Below are positions 34,331 to 47,235 of a DNA stretch of 64,000 bases, piece by piece. A program made the position numbers and the translations under genes. The first letter of the stretch is position 1; each line of letters begins with the position of its first letter. Source of the stretch: Meghimatium bilineatum (lineage: Eukaryota; Mollusca; Gastropoda; Stylommatophora; Philomycidae); assembly GCA_034231615.1 (NCBI GenBank), contig CM067298.1, positions 23,157,934 through 23,221,933 on the forward strand. The letters run 5' to 3'. The notes beneath the pieces were generated by a model. The model saw only the letters and a list, made by a program, of their open reading frames with translations, did not search any database and was not told the DNA's origin.

Positions 34331-35845
34331 TCATAAGAACCTTCAACAATATTCCCGGAGTACGTCTAGGTGGACAAAACATAACCCAAGTTGCGCCAAT
34401 GCTTGACAACGGATTGTAGTTTTTGAACGATTAGTCAAGGCTTTCTCCAGATATCACTCTACGCGCTGGCATCGCACACCGTTATAGATCTTGCTTGATA
34501 CCACTGATTATTGATCGCATTGGGTATACTTTGTGTCGCTAACCAGCGATAAGTGGAGTCAGCGAAAATAACTGCAGCTGTATGTGATCAATGGGCAGGG
34601 CTATATCTGGAGGAAAACTTAACATAGGAATTCGGTATCATATTTCTGTAAGTGGTGCTAGGCAAACAAACATAGCCAGCTACGACCAACTACACATTAT
34701 TTCCAACTATTAGAATATCTCACTAAAAACATACAGCTTACAACGAGAGGAAACATATGAAAAAATGAGTCGATGTAGGAATAAACAGAGGGATAAAAAA
34801 CAGAAGGAAAAAAATAACACAGGGTGATGATGATGATGACATTAATGATGCTGATCCTTCTTAGCAAGCGAAGATAATCACGGCATAGAGAAAGTGTATT
34901 ATCTTTAGTGCTTGTCAGTCGCACTATAGCGTTGAGGAATCCATTTCGGGATCGGGAAAACATCCTTCCTTTGTGTCTCCATCGAATTGCCTGCATCATA
35001 CTACTCTGACATTGATGTAAAAAAAATGGGTTTTGCATGTTTGAACATAGATGCTTCACGCCAATCTCCACAAAAAGACTCAATTTTGTAGATTTAGTAT
35101 TGAACATTGCTAGTACACTGTAAGTTCCTTTAACTTCTTCACCATCAACTGTTCATTTATTTTTGTTCCAACTATTTGAAAGAAATGCTCCACGCTGTTT
35201 TGCAATGCTGTGTGGTCTATAAGTTTTGTAACAGAAGTTGATCTAAACGACAGTATTTACATACAGCATTTGTTCAAACTCAATGCCCCAAATGAAACTT
35301 AATATTCGACCAAGGACACAATTCAGAGACTGCCTTGTGTCACATTGTATCACTACATCCTGACATCTATACATAAAATGTACTATCTGTATGAAATTCG
35401 TATGAAATTTACACTCGACAATGGAGAAATAACCTATTTTTTTTAAAGTTTAAAAACCCCTTCTGAAAGTAATCATATATTCGACTGTAGATTACGGATA
35501 TGGAAAGTGCTCCTATAGAATGGTTCTGCGTGCTGATCCGAAACCGCATAACTTTTAGATTTGTTGATTCATTGTTTTCGTCATTTTTAGTGGTTGTGAC
35601 ACACAGTATATGCAGTGACCATTGATTAGACTCATCATCCAATATAAGTCACGCTGTTCGGAATTTCCGTGAGAGTAATCTGGAGAAGGGCTTGCATAGG
35701 GGGGGGGGGGTGACGTAACAATTTTGAAGTTGAAAGTGTTCTATCACTCGAACATTAACGTACACGTACACGATCATTTGTGCCCACTAATTGTTAGCAC
35801 ACAACGATCAATCAGCTGCATACTTGGGCCATCAGTCAACGTGTA
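34331..35845. other. non-coding stretch
   Basis: No recognisable protein, RNA or element. Short frames (for example 34697-35107, - strand) lack family motifs. A G10 run lies near 35700. Confidence 0.45.
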
Positions 35846-35938
35846 ATGGCGGCTACACTCAAGGAGAGATCTGAGCACCTATGGACTTGTCCGGAGTGCA
35901 GTGACGATGACCCAACGACTAACTAACTAACTAACACA
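35846..35938 (+). mobile_element. 3' end of I/Nimb-type LINE
   Basis: About 90 bp of the same family as 12766-14333 and 60920-62753. It encodes KERSEHLWTCPECSDDDPTTN and then a stop supplied by the (CTAA)n tail. Severely 5'-truncated. Confidence 0.85.
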
Positions 35939-35939
35939 A

Positions 35940-36520
35940 CGAACACGTTCCAAGATTGTGTTTCCATTTGATTTATTGAGATATTGATCAACCATCAAGT
36001 ACGATTATCTTTCCTATTGTATTAATTATTAACTGAAGTAGAGCGGGAGTCTCTCATGTCACATGAATATTTCATTAATCACGCTAATTAACATATACAA
36101 AGCTTTGTGTGTTAGAATAGACACAAGTCGATGGCGGTGGTCAGGTCTGATAAATCATTGGGCTGGCTAATATTGTGAGACATATTGCAAACTGACGTCA
36201 TACACCTTTGGTTGCGACCGTGTGGTAACGGATCTAGAAAAGTGCGCAATGAGCAATGACCCTGTTTCTTTACATTAATTTAGTAAGGGGCGACTAAGGA
36301 GGTTGAGTGTGGTGCATTACTCCATTACATGATATACACTGTAACAAATTCAGCCCTTTTATCTACTTAAATATGAGAAATATATGTGTGTTGGCGGGCC
36401 CCGGAATTAATATTTTTCGTGTATCATTGGGCAGATAACCTTTTTTCTGGACATGTGTTGTAACAGAAACATAAGTTTTAGTCGTGAATCTCCATAAGCA
36501 AGCACATAAAAAAGGACTTT
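35940..36520. other. non-coding stretch
   Basis: No gene. It includes GGGGCGACTAAGGAGG at about 36288, similar to a block in the decayed LINE 3' end at 39955-40235. Confidence 0.4.
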
Positions 36521-36524
36521 GTAA

Positions 36525-37080
36525 TATATATATATATATAGTGACATATTCTTTCCATAACGTTGTCTTCTTCCTTGATACTCTGAACGTCTTTTTGTCC
36601 TGGGCAAGCAGATCTGTATTAGCCAGAGACATGTGCATAAAGTCTTTGATGTCTCTGACTAATCGTCCTCTTGGTCTTCCTCTTCTTCTCTCGACAGACA
36701 ATCTGCGCTCCAGAATCAGCCGTTCGATACCACTTTGTCGCTTTAAGTGTTCAAAATACTGTAGCTTCCTTCTTATGATGGTATTTAGAAGTCAAACTTC
36801 ATTTCGCTTCAGTAATTTCAAAACTTCAATGTTCTTTTTTCTCTGTCCATGATACTCGTAGGATCTTTCTGTAGCACTTCAATTCAAATGAATTTATTCT
36901 TTTGGATATTGTCTTGTTTAAAGTCCAAGTCTCGTAAGCATATGTTGGCACTGGGAAAACAGATGATCTTAAAAGGGTTACTTTAGTATCGTTATTACTA
37001 CTTTGCCATAGCTTTCTCATTTGTGTTAATGTGAGTGTTAATTTGAGTGATGCCAGAGATACGCCTCTATGGTGAGCTGG
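36525..37080 (-). pseudogene. RTE-type LINE C-terminus
   Basis: The reverse strand reads QMRKLWQSSNNDTKVTLLRS, TWTLNKTISKRINSFELKCY and RKILRVSWTEKK. It continues with RRGRPRGRLVRDIKDFM and ends LWKEYVT before a TA-rich tail at about 36525-36540. It is the same subfamily as 16332-16907 and 45680-45945. Confidence 0.85.
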
Positions 37081-37755
37081 AGAAGGGTACATGATCTCGG
37101 TGTGCAAGGGAAGAGTACAAGAACTCGTTAAGGACCTCGCTGAAAGCCTTTGAGATGGACCAAGATACATGGGAGGAACTTGCTCAGGATAGATCTACAT
37201 GACACTCTGCAGTCTAAGAAGGGCGCATTATTTTGTAGAAGTACGAGAAATTAAGAAGCTTAACAGCGGAGAGTAGCTAGAAAGTCACGGATATAACTCA
37301 ATCTTTCTACAGGGGTCAATTCATGCCCGAACTGTCCAAGAACACTTGCAGCTCGAATAGGGCTTATTCGCCATCTACGAACTATAAGGCATGGACATAA
37401 TTCTAAGTGAAAATTCAAAAGTGGAAGTAACAAATGCTCTTTATCACTTGTGATGGATGAACACTCACAATTTCAATGTGCATGTCGAATATTCTCCTAA
37501 TCTCGACTGAACAATCTCCGGAGCATATTACAATCTCTGAGCAATATGTAATAATACAATCTCTGAGTAAGATACAAAACATGGAACATGGTTTTCATTA
37601 TAATAGAATTCAATATAGTTTTAACATAGGGCATAGTTAATATGATAACTGAAATTGTGACTCGTTATCAAGTCTACTCCCTCCCCCTCCCCACATCCAA
37701 AATGGCTATGTAAATATTATGTAATCAGCGCGTTTATGTATGTGACTGTGTTGTT
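37081..37755. other. non-coding stretch
   Basis: No recognised coding or repeat structure. Confidence 0.4.
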
Positions 37756-38245
37756 TCAGTGTATGCAGTGACACATCAAATATACGACCTTCTTCGGAAT
37801 ATATGCCTGCGCGTCGTTTATTTCCGTTACAACTGGAGCCCAGAATCCTAGATACGTCAAGAATGTAAATGACTGCATCGCCACCAGGAAGCTGTCAGCC
37901 GCGGATCTCGTTTCCGAATTTTCGGTTCTCTCAATTAAAAGTTCGAGTGTTTCCATAATGTCAGAAAGTGGCCTTTAACCATTTTGACCGCTTCGCCTCT
38001 CGCGCTCCAGCGTGTTTCGGCTAATCGTTTGAGACTCGTTCCAGTGGTTTTGATGAGCATGTCCCAGTTGTGAGATGAATTGGAGAAGAAGGTGTGCAGA
38101 CGATCAAGTGTACCGAAGAAGGTCATATAGTTTACTTCTTTTTGTGCCGCATGGATTCCAGCTAGGATTAAACTATGGTTCGAACAGGCAATATACTGGG
38201 CTTGTGGATTTAACTTTTCTATTTTTTCAACAACTGTCAAGAATT
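37756..38245 (-). pseudogene. hAT-superfamily transposase fragment
   Basis: The reverse strand encodes the middle of a hAT/ZMYM-type transposase. Motifs are CSNHSLILAGIHAA, TFFGTLDRLHTFFSNSS, LKRLAETRWSARGEAVK and, after a frameshift near 37950, ETRSAADSFLVAMQSFTFLT. The N-terminal zinc finger and C-terminal dimerisation region are missing. It is likely a relic of a nonautonomous or truncated copy. Confidence 0.88.
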
Positions 38246-38439
38246 CAGGGACTTGATCACCCCCCTTCCTTGATCATGTCCATAAAATCTCCCCCTATAA
38301 ACAGTGTTGTTTTCGTCAAATATCGTCAACCTACCTCCACCCCCTTTTGCCATGTCAACAACTATCGAGCTTTCAGACCAAGATTCCCCCTCTCAACTGT
38401 TGACATAATGTTTGGACATCCCCAAATGGTAGTAAAGTT

Positions 38440-38575
38440 TTGCAAATCATTGTTACCAAAGCCTTTACTCACTGGTAACAATCCTTTTAATAACTGTTAA
38501 CAAATCCTTTAATCACTGTTACATAATCCTTTAATAACTGGTAACAAATCCTTTAATCACTGTTAGCAAACCCTT
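38440..38575. repeat. about 21-bp repeat CTTTAATAACTGGTAACAAATC
   Basis: Five or six imperfect copies of CCTTTAATCACTGTTACAAA-type units. Confidence 0.85.
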
Positions 38576-38600
38576 TCTTGCCCAGAAGACAAAAACTATC

Positions 38601-38815
38601 AGCAGTATCAAATACGTTGAGACGAAGTCTACTTCTAGTATGTAGAAGACGAAGTCTACTTCTAGTATGTAGAAGACGAAGTCTACTTCTAGTATGTAGA
38701 AGACGAAGTGCATGTCTAGTATGTGGAAAGCGGTCTAATTCTAGTATGTAGAAGGCAAAGTTTACTTCTAGTATATAAAAGGCAAAGTCTACTTCAAGTA
38801 TATAAAAGGGTTGTT
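38601..38815. repeat. 27-bp minisatellite
   Basis: About eight copies of GAAGTCTACTTCTAGTATGT followed by AGAAGAC. The first are identical and the last four are increasingly diverged. Confidence 0.95.
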
Positions 38816-38819
38816 TAAC

Positions 38820-39105
38820 TATTTTTTTTAATGCAGACATTCAACCATATGAAGACCCACAACTACTTTTAAATATTTGTATGATAGAAATTGAAGTCAC
38901 AAGGGGTGAGTGAAGAAAGTGCATTCTTTCTGGCCAGACTCAAAGCTCACCAAAATCATTATTTGACTAGGACTAGGCATTTGCCTGGAGTTAAGCCGGT
39001 CGTAAGTCGAAAACACACTAACAGAAAATAAAGACATTCTGAACACGTGAATGAAATACTGTAGGAAAATGTACGAAAATTTAAATAAAGATATCGACAC
39101 ACAAT
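38820..39105. other. non-coding stretch
   Basis: Short region without recognisable content; it may contain the decayed 5' part of the RTE relic that follows. Confidence 0.35.
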
Positions 39106-40410
39106 ACTGATAGAACCAGAACTCATTAGTGAAGAAGTACGTTGGGCAATAAAAAACTTAAAAATTGGAAAGTCACCAGGGTGCACATAATTGGTTAGTG
39201 AATTGATTCAAACAGGATGAGAACCCAGTGTCCAGGGCTACCATTTCTTTTGTGTTAAGATCTGGAGAAGTGAAATATAGCTTAAGGATGGAAAGGACCA
39301 GTATATATATATATATATATATCAAGTGCAACTTGAAACTCTGCACACAAAAAACACAAAAAATGGCACTGATCAGTCATGCCAGCGTGATATTTTTCAA
39401 GATAATCATGAATGAAATGGAATCATATATGGATAGAAAAATCAATATATCTTATGCGTGTTTCAGACATAACAGAGTTACTCATCTTCAACATGAGAAA
39501 TATAATAGAGAAATGCAGACATATACACCTGTTTCATAGACTACTCTAAGGCATTTTAGTACGTAATACACCAGAATTTATTGGAACATGATGGAAAGCA
39601 TGGGTTTCCCGAACTACCTCATATGCTCATTATAATTTCTTCATCATGAGCAACATATTTCAATCCGCATTCAAGGAGAAACATCAGACTGGATGAAGAT
39701 CCAAAAAGGAATCAGGCATGGATGCATCCACTCACCACATCTGTTCAACTTATATGCTGAAAACATCACGGTCTAAAATTACAAGAAGTCCCACATTATG
39801 AACAGTCTCAACCTCTTACTATCGGAAAATATAGAATCCCAGAAATTAGGTACACAGATGACGGCACCCAAATATCAAATATTAGGTATACAGATGGCAT
39901 GCACCATAATATCAAAAAGCCCCACAAGTTTAGAACACATGATCACCCGTGTGTTGTCGGGGCCCGAAAGGGGAGCAAAGAATAGCAACACTGTTTACCT
40001 TCCATGCATGTCGTACGAGACGACTAAGTAGGTTATGGGATGGAGTTGGCTGTCCCATTCCATATAGGGCCAGTGACCCAAAGCCATACTGAAGTCGGAG
40101 GTGTCAGGACGAAAGGCGCAGATATCGCAGCAATGCTGTAAATCATGACACAACTCATTCCATTCTCCGGACTACATCCTGTTGATCTGCAGGAGTATGA
40201 GAACGAACGCAGAAGAAGAAGAATAAGAAAACATAATTATATCAGACAAAAATCATATCCAGACATAAAAATCTTTTCTTCAATGTAAAAAAGACAAAAA
40301 TAATGTATATCAACAGAAATGAACTCACATCTACAATAGATAAAGCACAATTAGAAAATGTCAGCAATTATCATCATTACCACTACGATAGATTGCTCAG
40401 CAGAGATCAG
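39106..40410 (+). pseudogene. RTE-type LINE RT domain, decayed and interrupted
   Basis: Blocks in order: ISEEVRWAIKNLKIGKSPGC (about 39125), DYSKAF (about 39540), ISIRIQGETSDWMKIQKGI, RHGCIHSPHLFNLYAENIT (to about 39775), and NVKKTKIMYINRNELTS with LENVSNY (about 40285-40370). A 280-bp block of another element (39955-40235) separates the last two. A TA run at 39305-39320 and stops break the rest. Confidence 0.85.
39955..40235 (+). mobile_element. LINE/SINE 3' end inserted in RTE relic
   Basis: GC-richer block GTGTTGTCGGGGCCCGAAAG through CTCCGGACTACATCCTGTTG to a GAACGCAGAAGAAGAAGAAT tail. It ends ENERRRRRIRK in translation, as LINE 3' ends of this kind do. The relative at 24290-24450 shares its last 100 bp. 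Confidence 0.6.
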
Positions 40411-41215
40411 AAAGAGTTTAGCAATATATCTATCTTTTTTTGTATTTTCTCTGCTTTTGCTATATGGCGTCGAAGGATTGAATGGTATCGATTTCGGTAT
40501 AATGCACGTTTAATCGCTCAATATGCAGTAATATTGTGACGTCTCAGAATGTTGGTAACTCAATCAACTTCTTCTTGGTCTTCCTCTGTATGTTGCTGTT
40601 TCCATTTTCATGTTATGCTTTTGCCGCTAGTCAATAAGGATTAATTCTATTAAGTGGCCGAATCATTTTCAGTTTCTGTTTTATATTTCAATATATATTT
40701 GACCACAGATGATTTTCCAACAGTCCCTGTAATCTCTTTATTTCTCACAGATCTCTTCTTGTTCTGTTTGCTGATTTTCTTAGACATCTCATTTCACATG
40801 TAGTAATCTTTCTATCGCTCTTTTTGTTAGTCTTGACATTGATAACACGATTGTAACTATGAAGATGGAGTTTATAATTTTCCTTTTGGTTTCCATTAAG
40901 GTAGATTTGTGTTTCAAAATTGATGTAAGTTCATAATTTACGTATTTGACTTTTTGAATTCTTGTTGAATTTGATCTTTCTGTCTATTCTTCTGTTGTCT
41001 GTAGAAATGATCCATGACCATATAACACGTTTCAAAGTTTTCATGGGTATAGTCACGGTTCTTTAGATACAAAATGTCATAGAATTTGCCACATCTTATT
41101 AATAGATGTGTGTAGAACAAACGTTGCTGGAAATTGCTTTAAAAATAATTACTATTTAAATAAGTATGGACGCGTTTCCCAATATGAATAAAACATATTC
41201 ATAATGATAAAATAA
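40411..41215. other. non-coding stretch
   Basis: No recognised features. Confidence 0.4.
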
Positions 41216-41239
41216 TGAAAGTAATGATAATAAAGAAAA

Positions 41240-41285
41240 AGAACAATACAAGTTAACGTTTCGTAATAGTACCTTCCTCAGAAAC
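41240..41285 (-). other. degenerate hammerhead-like core
   Basis: The reverse strand reads CTGAGGAAGGTACTATTACG then AAACG. It has the order CTGANGA, a GTA/TAC hairpin around CTAT, then GAAAC. This parallels the core at 8292 but with a substitution in CTGATGA. It is probably an inactive relic of a Penelope-like or retrozyme repeat. Confidence 0.3.
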
Positions 41286-41569
41286 AATAACAATATAAAA
41301 ATAGGAGAAGAAATATCGATAAAAATGTTATAAAAATATATATAGTAAAAAAAAACTTCAAAACCCGAGAGAACAGATCTATAATGAAATATTTCACAAA
41401 AAAGTGAAATAAAAAGAATAATAATAAGAATAAGAAAGTGAAGATATATAACTATAATAGAAATGAAAAAGAACAAAACATTCCTGAGATAATAGACTGG
41501 GACACAATCTTACATGACATCATTTATTATTTTTATACAATAATATTTACCAGTCTTACACAACATTAC

Positions 41570-41735
41570 TCATCACTCTTACGTAACATCAGTAACAATT
41601 TGTACACAACATTTATTACCAGTCCCACAAAACATAATTAACAATTTGTACACATCATTTACCAGTCTCACATAAATTATTGACAATTTGTACACATCAT
41701 TATTGATCATTCTTACACAACATTATGTATTATAA
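41570..41735. repeat. degenerate ACAATTTGTACACATCATT repeat
   Basis: Five to six irregular units mixing CAATTTGTACACATCATT with CCAGTCTCACATAA. Confidence 0.75.
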
Positions 41736-42109
41736 AATACACCACACAAATTGTTCAGCTCACATTATATAAAGCATTTGACAACATATGTTCCTTTTTC
41801 TCCATTTACCAAATTATATATAGAATGCGCTGTAAACACGTGTGTACAATCTGTGCATCAAACGCGGGTGTATTCAGATTGTGTGCTTCTAAACGCGTGT
41901 GTTCAGATTGTGTGCTTCTAAACACGTGTATATAACTATCGTATAACGTCACCGGTCATGTCATTAAATATACATAATCCGTGTTATTTTCTGGAACCAC
42001 ATGGTGTAGAGTAACAAATACTGAATATCATAGAAAGGTTAATCAATGTAACCAGGAATATGTTATGAAGCTTGACTTATACAGAATTTCAGCAGAGACG
42101 AGATAACGG

Positions 42110-42400
42110 AACTGTCGGGTAATGTCTCCGATGAAACAGAAAGGTCGGGGGGGGGGGGGGTGTTTCAGATTCAACTTAAATGTCGGGGATTGTCTCCGAT
42201 GAAACACAAATGTTGGGGAATGTCTTCAATGTAATAGAAATGTTAAAGATTGTCTCCAATACAACAGAAGTGTCGGAGAATGTCTCTGATGCAACAGAAA
42301 TGTCGTAGAATGTCTCCAATGCTGCAGAAATATCGGGGATTGTCTCCGATGAAACAGAAATGTCGGGGAATGTCTCCAGTGCAACAGAATTGTTTATGTA
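42110..42400. repeat. 30-bp minisatellite
   Basis: Eight to nine copies of AATGTCTCCGATGAAACAGA followed by AATGTCGGGG, with one long G run at about 42150. Some frames are open across it by chance. Confidence 0.92.
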
Positions 42401-42404
42401 ACGT

Positions 42405-43385
42405 GTTTAAGATTTCTACTTTATTTAGTAAAATTTATAATACAAAATATCTCTTATATTCAGCAACGATACTTTCAACCGTTGACATTAGTCCAATGTG
42501 GTCATTTCAGAGCGTGTTACTATAACCGAGGTTGTAATGATTCGGCGAGCCACACCCTCGGAGATATATCAATTATACTGTTCCTGACCAGGCTGCTGAT
42601 GTATACATAGGTCGTGGTTCCGAAATTCCAGCCACCACGACCTCCAGTTTTTTTATGGTTGCAAAGCTCATATAACAAAAATGGAGACAGTACGAGATAG
42701 AAAAGAGGGTATATATCACCATAAAAGGAGAATACGTTTTTACTTAACTAGACCAGGCTCCAATATGCATCTCACAAGGCTTCCTCGAGGTATAGGTCGT
42801 GACAGCTAATCAGAAATTTCGTCGCTCATCTTGGCTGATTGCGACGGATCCGTGCTGTTGACTGATCATTTTTCGTATACGATGTATTGTCAGCAAATGA
42901 AACACCTGATCAGTAGAGTAACGCTACGCGTAACTTGTTGGTAGGATCTATCTAGAGAAGGATTTGATAATTCGTGTAATACGTATAAAGAAACAACATT
43001 GATGTCATTTTTTATCATATACTGACACCACTGACATTTTATCTGACATCTATTGACAATACGTCATACGTATGACGTATGTTAGCGATAGTTGGTACGA
43101 CAACTATTTTTGGCACCAGTTCACACAAATGACATTAGCTGATATTATCCTACATTGCTGCATTATCTTTAACAGCTGATATTAGGATGCATGGCTACTT
43201 TGTCTTTCACACATAATTGCTAGTGACATTAACTGATATTAGGCTGCATGATCTTTCACGGATGATTTCTAGTGACATTAACTGATATTAGGCTGCCTGG
43301 CTACATTTTCTTTCACAGCTCATTGCTAGTGACATTAATCGATATAATAAAATTTAACTAGTACGATTAATATTATCTGGCAGTA
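42405..43385. other. non-coding stretch
   Basis: No gene. Dispersed GACATTAACTGATATTAGGC copies at 43140-43320 foreshadow the GACATTAGC arrays that follow. Confidence 0.5.
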
Positions 43386-43394
43386 ACAAACACA

Positions 43395-43600
43395 ACCTAT
43401 AATAGCTGACATTAGTATACAGCCGATAATAGCTGACATTAGTATACACGACCGATAATAGCTCACATTAGTATACACGACAGATAATAGCTGATATTAG
43501 TATACACGACCTATAGTAGCTGACATTAGTATACACGACCGAAAATAGATAACATTAGTAAACGAGACCGATATTAGCTGACATTAGCGCAAACTACTAA
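43395..43600. repeat. about 31-bp repeat TAATAGCTGACATTAGTATACACGACCGA
   Basis: Six to seven copies. The core GACATTAG is shared with the following array, suggesting a common origin. Confidence 0.88.
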
Positions 43601-43639
43601 AAATAACTGATATCAACTCACATAACAGAAAAGGTTTGA

Positions 43640-44260
43640 CATTAGCACACATGATTGAAATAAACGATATTAGCGCACTCGATTGAAATAAACGACATTA
43701 GCACATACGATTGAAATAAACGACTTTAGCACGCACGATTGAAATAAACGACATTAGCATACGCAAATAAAATAAACGACATTAGCACACAGGATTTAAA
43801 TAAACGACATTAGCACATAAGATAGAAATAAACGACATTAGCACATAAGATAGAAATAAACGACATTAGCACACACGATTTAAATAAATGACATTAGCAC
43901 ACACGATTTAAATAAACGACATTAGCACACACGATTTAAATAAATGACATTAGCACACACGATTTAAATAAACGACATTAGCACACACGATTTAAATAAA
44001 CGACATTAGCACACACGATTTAAATAAATGACATTAGCACACACGATTTAAATAAATGACATTAGCACACACGATTTAAATAAATGACATTAGCACACAC
44101 GATTTAAATAAATGACATTAGCACACACGATTTAAATAAATGACATTAGCACACACGATTTAAATAAATGACATTAGCACACACGATTTAAATAAATGAC
44201 ATTAGCACACACGATTTAAATAAACGACATTAGCACACACGATTGAAATAAACGCAATTA
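43640..44260. repeat. 28-bp minisatellite
   Basis: About 22 copies of ACGACATTAGCACACACGAT followed by TTAAATAA. The left edge carries TTGAAATAA variants; the centre is nearly homogeneous. Confidence 0.97.
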
Positions 44261-44399
44261 TCATACACTGCTAACATTATTTGATACTGGTTTCTTAAAT
44301 AGTACAACTGAAAGCTCCAATGACATAACAAATTAACATCTATTTGTAACTGGAGTGCATGATATTTGTTTCCTGAAACAATGTCCTATATTCTTTGTT

Positions 44400-44690
44400 A
44401 CTCTACGATCAACACCCTTCTGTGACAAGTGCTATACACTTATGTGACAAATGATATATATTTATAGGAAAAATGCTATACACTTCTGTGACAAGTATTA
44501 TACACTTATGTGACAAGTGCAATACACTTATGTGACAAGTGCTATATACTTATGTGACAAGTGCTATATACTTATGTGACAAGTGCTATATACTTATATG
44601 ACATGTGACATGTGCAATATACTTATATGACAAGTGTTGTATACTTTTGTGACTAGTGCAATATACTTATGTGACAAGTGTGACACTGGC
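44400..44690. repeat. 22-bp minisatellite
   Basis: About twelve copies of TATACACTTATGTGACAAGT followed by GC. Confidence 0.93.
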
Positions 44691-44879
44691 ATAGAACAAA
44701 TATTAGTCTGAAAAACATGAGGGAAAATGAGGCTACTCTTGGAAATTGTGGCAACAATAGCCTCCCTTGAGCAATCCACAGCTTGTGAGGAAATCAAGTC
44801 TGTCTAGCGCGTCCTGTCGTTTTTGTCTCATGAATAGCGCCCAACATATGGATCATCAGCAGTTTTGGTTCATATTCTA

Positions 44880-45010
44880 AGATCACATATTACTGACTGT
44901 ACTAAATATTCATTCTCAGATCACATATTATTGAATCTATTAAACATTCATTCTCACATCACATATTACTGATGCTACTAAACATTCAATCTGATATCAC
45001 ATATTACTAA
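44880..45010. repeat. about 40-bp repeat CATATTACTGATTCTACTAAACATT
   Basis: Three to four copies here. The same unit returns at 45575-45655 and 45945-46020, on both sides of the RTE relic at 45680-45945, so the relic appears to have inserted into this array. Confidence 0.85.
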
Positions 45011-45021
45011 GTTCACAAGTC

Positions 45022-45090
45022 CATGTGGCGCAGTTGATATCTGGATTTTAAATTCAGAGATTGTATGTTCGAACCCCGATGGAGTATAAC
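45022..45090 (+). repeat. tRNA-like sequence
   Basis: TCCATGTGGCGCAGTTGATA (A-box-like), a perfect 5-bp anticodon-type stem CTGGA/TTCAG around a TTTTAAA loop, then TTCGAACCCC (B-box-like), and ends TCCAT/ATGGA that pair. The T-stem pairs poorly and the loop would place TTA at the anticodon. It is more likely a SINE head or tRNA pseudogene than a working tRNA. Confidence 0.4.
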
Positions 45091-45242
45091 TTAGTGGTTA
45101 TGCTGTTTTGTTCGAAAGCAGCTCGTGGTGTCTTGTTTATATAGTGAATATCCAAGGAGATCTATGGAGATTATCGCTTGAAGACTCGGAGTTGCTGTGT
45201 GCTATGAGAAATACTCTAGGTAGACGGTATGCCGTGTCGTTG

Positions 45243-45275
45243 AGAGAAAGAGAGAGAGAGAGATAGAGAGAGAGA
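45243..45275. repeat. (GA)n microsatellite
   Basis: GA repeats with one GATA interruption. Confidence 0.9.
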
Positions 45276-45679
45276 GGAAGTATATATACGGAAACTGGGG
45301 TACAAATTATGTCAATCATCTACATCTTTAGAATCTATTATCAGCTGTTATTACCGACTCCACGTAACATTTATTCTAAACATGATCGAAACTGGGCATA
45401 GAAGGAGCCTCCGATTGTAGCACCAAAAGCAATCCCCGTGGGAGAAAATTAAAAGGAATGTATAGTTTATGCAAATTGGAAAAGGGTCAGAATTAAAATG
45501 AATGTATAGTTTATGCAAATTGGAATAGGTTCAGAGCTTATCCATAACAGCTAAATATACATAGTTTCTGCATTAATTCTAAGATCACATATTTACTGAT
45601 TCTACAAAACATTAATTCTAAGATCACATAATTACTGATTCTACTAAACATTATATTATAAACACACTGAATATTCCAG

Positions 45680-45945
45680 AGTGTTGGTTACTAAACACAA
45701 TAACAAAAAGAAAACTACGCCTGTTTGGTCATATAAAGAGACATAACTGTTTAGAAAGACAAATAATGGAGGGAAGAGTACCTGGGCAGAGGAGAAGGGG
45801 CAGACCAAGAAGACGATGGACTGACTACATTAAAGATAATATGAATACATCGCTAGAAAATGCAATCCACATCGCCCAAGACAGGGAGAGGTTCAGAGAG
45901 TTCATTGGGAAGACAACGTTCTGGAAGGAATACGTCACATGACAC
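45680..45945 (+). pseudogene. RTE-type LINE C-terminus
   Basis: A single frame reads TITKRKLRLFGHIKRHNCLE, RVPGQRRRGRPRRRWTDYIK, HIAQDRERFREF and ends FWKEYVT before a stop. It is the last 85 codons of an RTE-type ORF2 and closely resembles the end of 16332-16907. It sits inside the 40-bp CATATTACTGATT array. Confidence 0.9.
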
Positions 45946-46319
45946 ACACTAAACATTAATTCTAAGATCACATAATTACTGATTCTACAAAACATTAATT
46001 CTAAGATCACATATTACTGACCTCGTTAAGCACAAATATGTGTATGATTTATGGTATAACTAATCCCATACAGTGATAATGAAATCAAACAAAGGTCAAA
46101 TCACTAGAAAAATCAACAGTTGAAATTACATGCATACATACAAACTTAGTAGTATCATAATTGCCGCTGCTAAAATCTATTTACATATAATCATATTGCA
46201 AGAGACGTAATTAAAAGCATTTACGTATATTCTTAATAAATTGACACGACTAAACGTATCCACATGTTGAAATCCCATCTGAATTCATTACATACAGTTA
46301 GATCACAACGAACTATACC

Positions 46320-46450
46320 AAACACATCCACACAGAGTGGGAGCACAACTGATTCAAAAAACACATCCACACAGAGTGCGACCACAACTGATTCAAAAAA
46401 CACATCCACACAGAGTGCGACCACAACTGATTCCACTATACATATCCACA
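46320..46450. repeat. 39-bp tandem repeat
   Basis: Three to four copies of CATCCACACAGAGTGCGACC followed by ACAACTGATTCAAAAAACA. It grades into the 40-bp array that follows. Confidence 0.9.
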
Positions 46451-46529
46451 CAGTGATATCACACATGACATAACTAAACGCATCCACAAAAAGTGGGGGA
46501 ATTGACTTCACTAAATACAACTGTACACA

Positions 46530-47235
46530 GTGTTATCAGAAACATTTCCACTAAACACAACCATACACAGTGTGATCACAACTGACTCCACTAAACACAA
46601 CCATAAACAGTGTGATCACAACTGACTCCACTAAACACAACCATAAACAGTGTGATCACAACTGACTCCACTAAACACAACCATAAACAGTGTGATCACA
46701 ACTGGCGCCACTGAACACAACCATAAACAGTGTGATCACAACTGACTCCACTAAACACAACCGTACACAGTGTTATCACAACTGACTCCACTAAACACAA
46801 CCATAAACAGTGTGATCACAACTGACTCCACTAAACACAACTGTACACAGTGTGATCACAACTGACTCCACTAAACACAACCATAAACAGTGTCATCACA
46901 ACTGACTCCACTAAACACAACCGTACACAGTGTGATCACAACTGACTCCACTAAACACAACCATAAACAGTGTGATCACAAATGACTCCACTAAACACAA
47001 CTGTACACAGTGTGATCACAACTGACTCCACTAAACAACCATAACCAGTGTCATCACAACTGACTCCACTAAACACAACCGTACACAGTGTGATCACAAC
47101 TGACTCCACTAAACAAAACCGTACACAGTGTGATCACAACTGACTCCAGTAAACACAACCGTACACAGTGTGATCACAACTGACTCCAGTAAACACAACC
47201 GTACACAGTGTTATCACAAATGACTCCACTAAACA
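46530..47235. repeat. 40-bp minisatellite
   Basis: About 17 copies of CACTAAACACAACCATAAAC followed by AGTGTGATCACAACTGACTC. The site CCATAAAC alternates with CCGTACAC and CTGTACAC, giving partial higher-order order. Confidence 0.96.

Noticed and set aside
35695..35712. G-run as possible telomere-like or G-quadruplex feature
   Set aside because: A single homopolymer G tract without repeated telomeric units.
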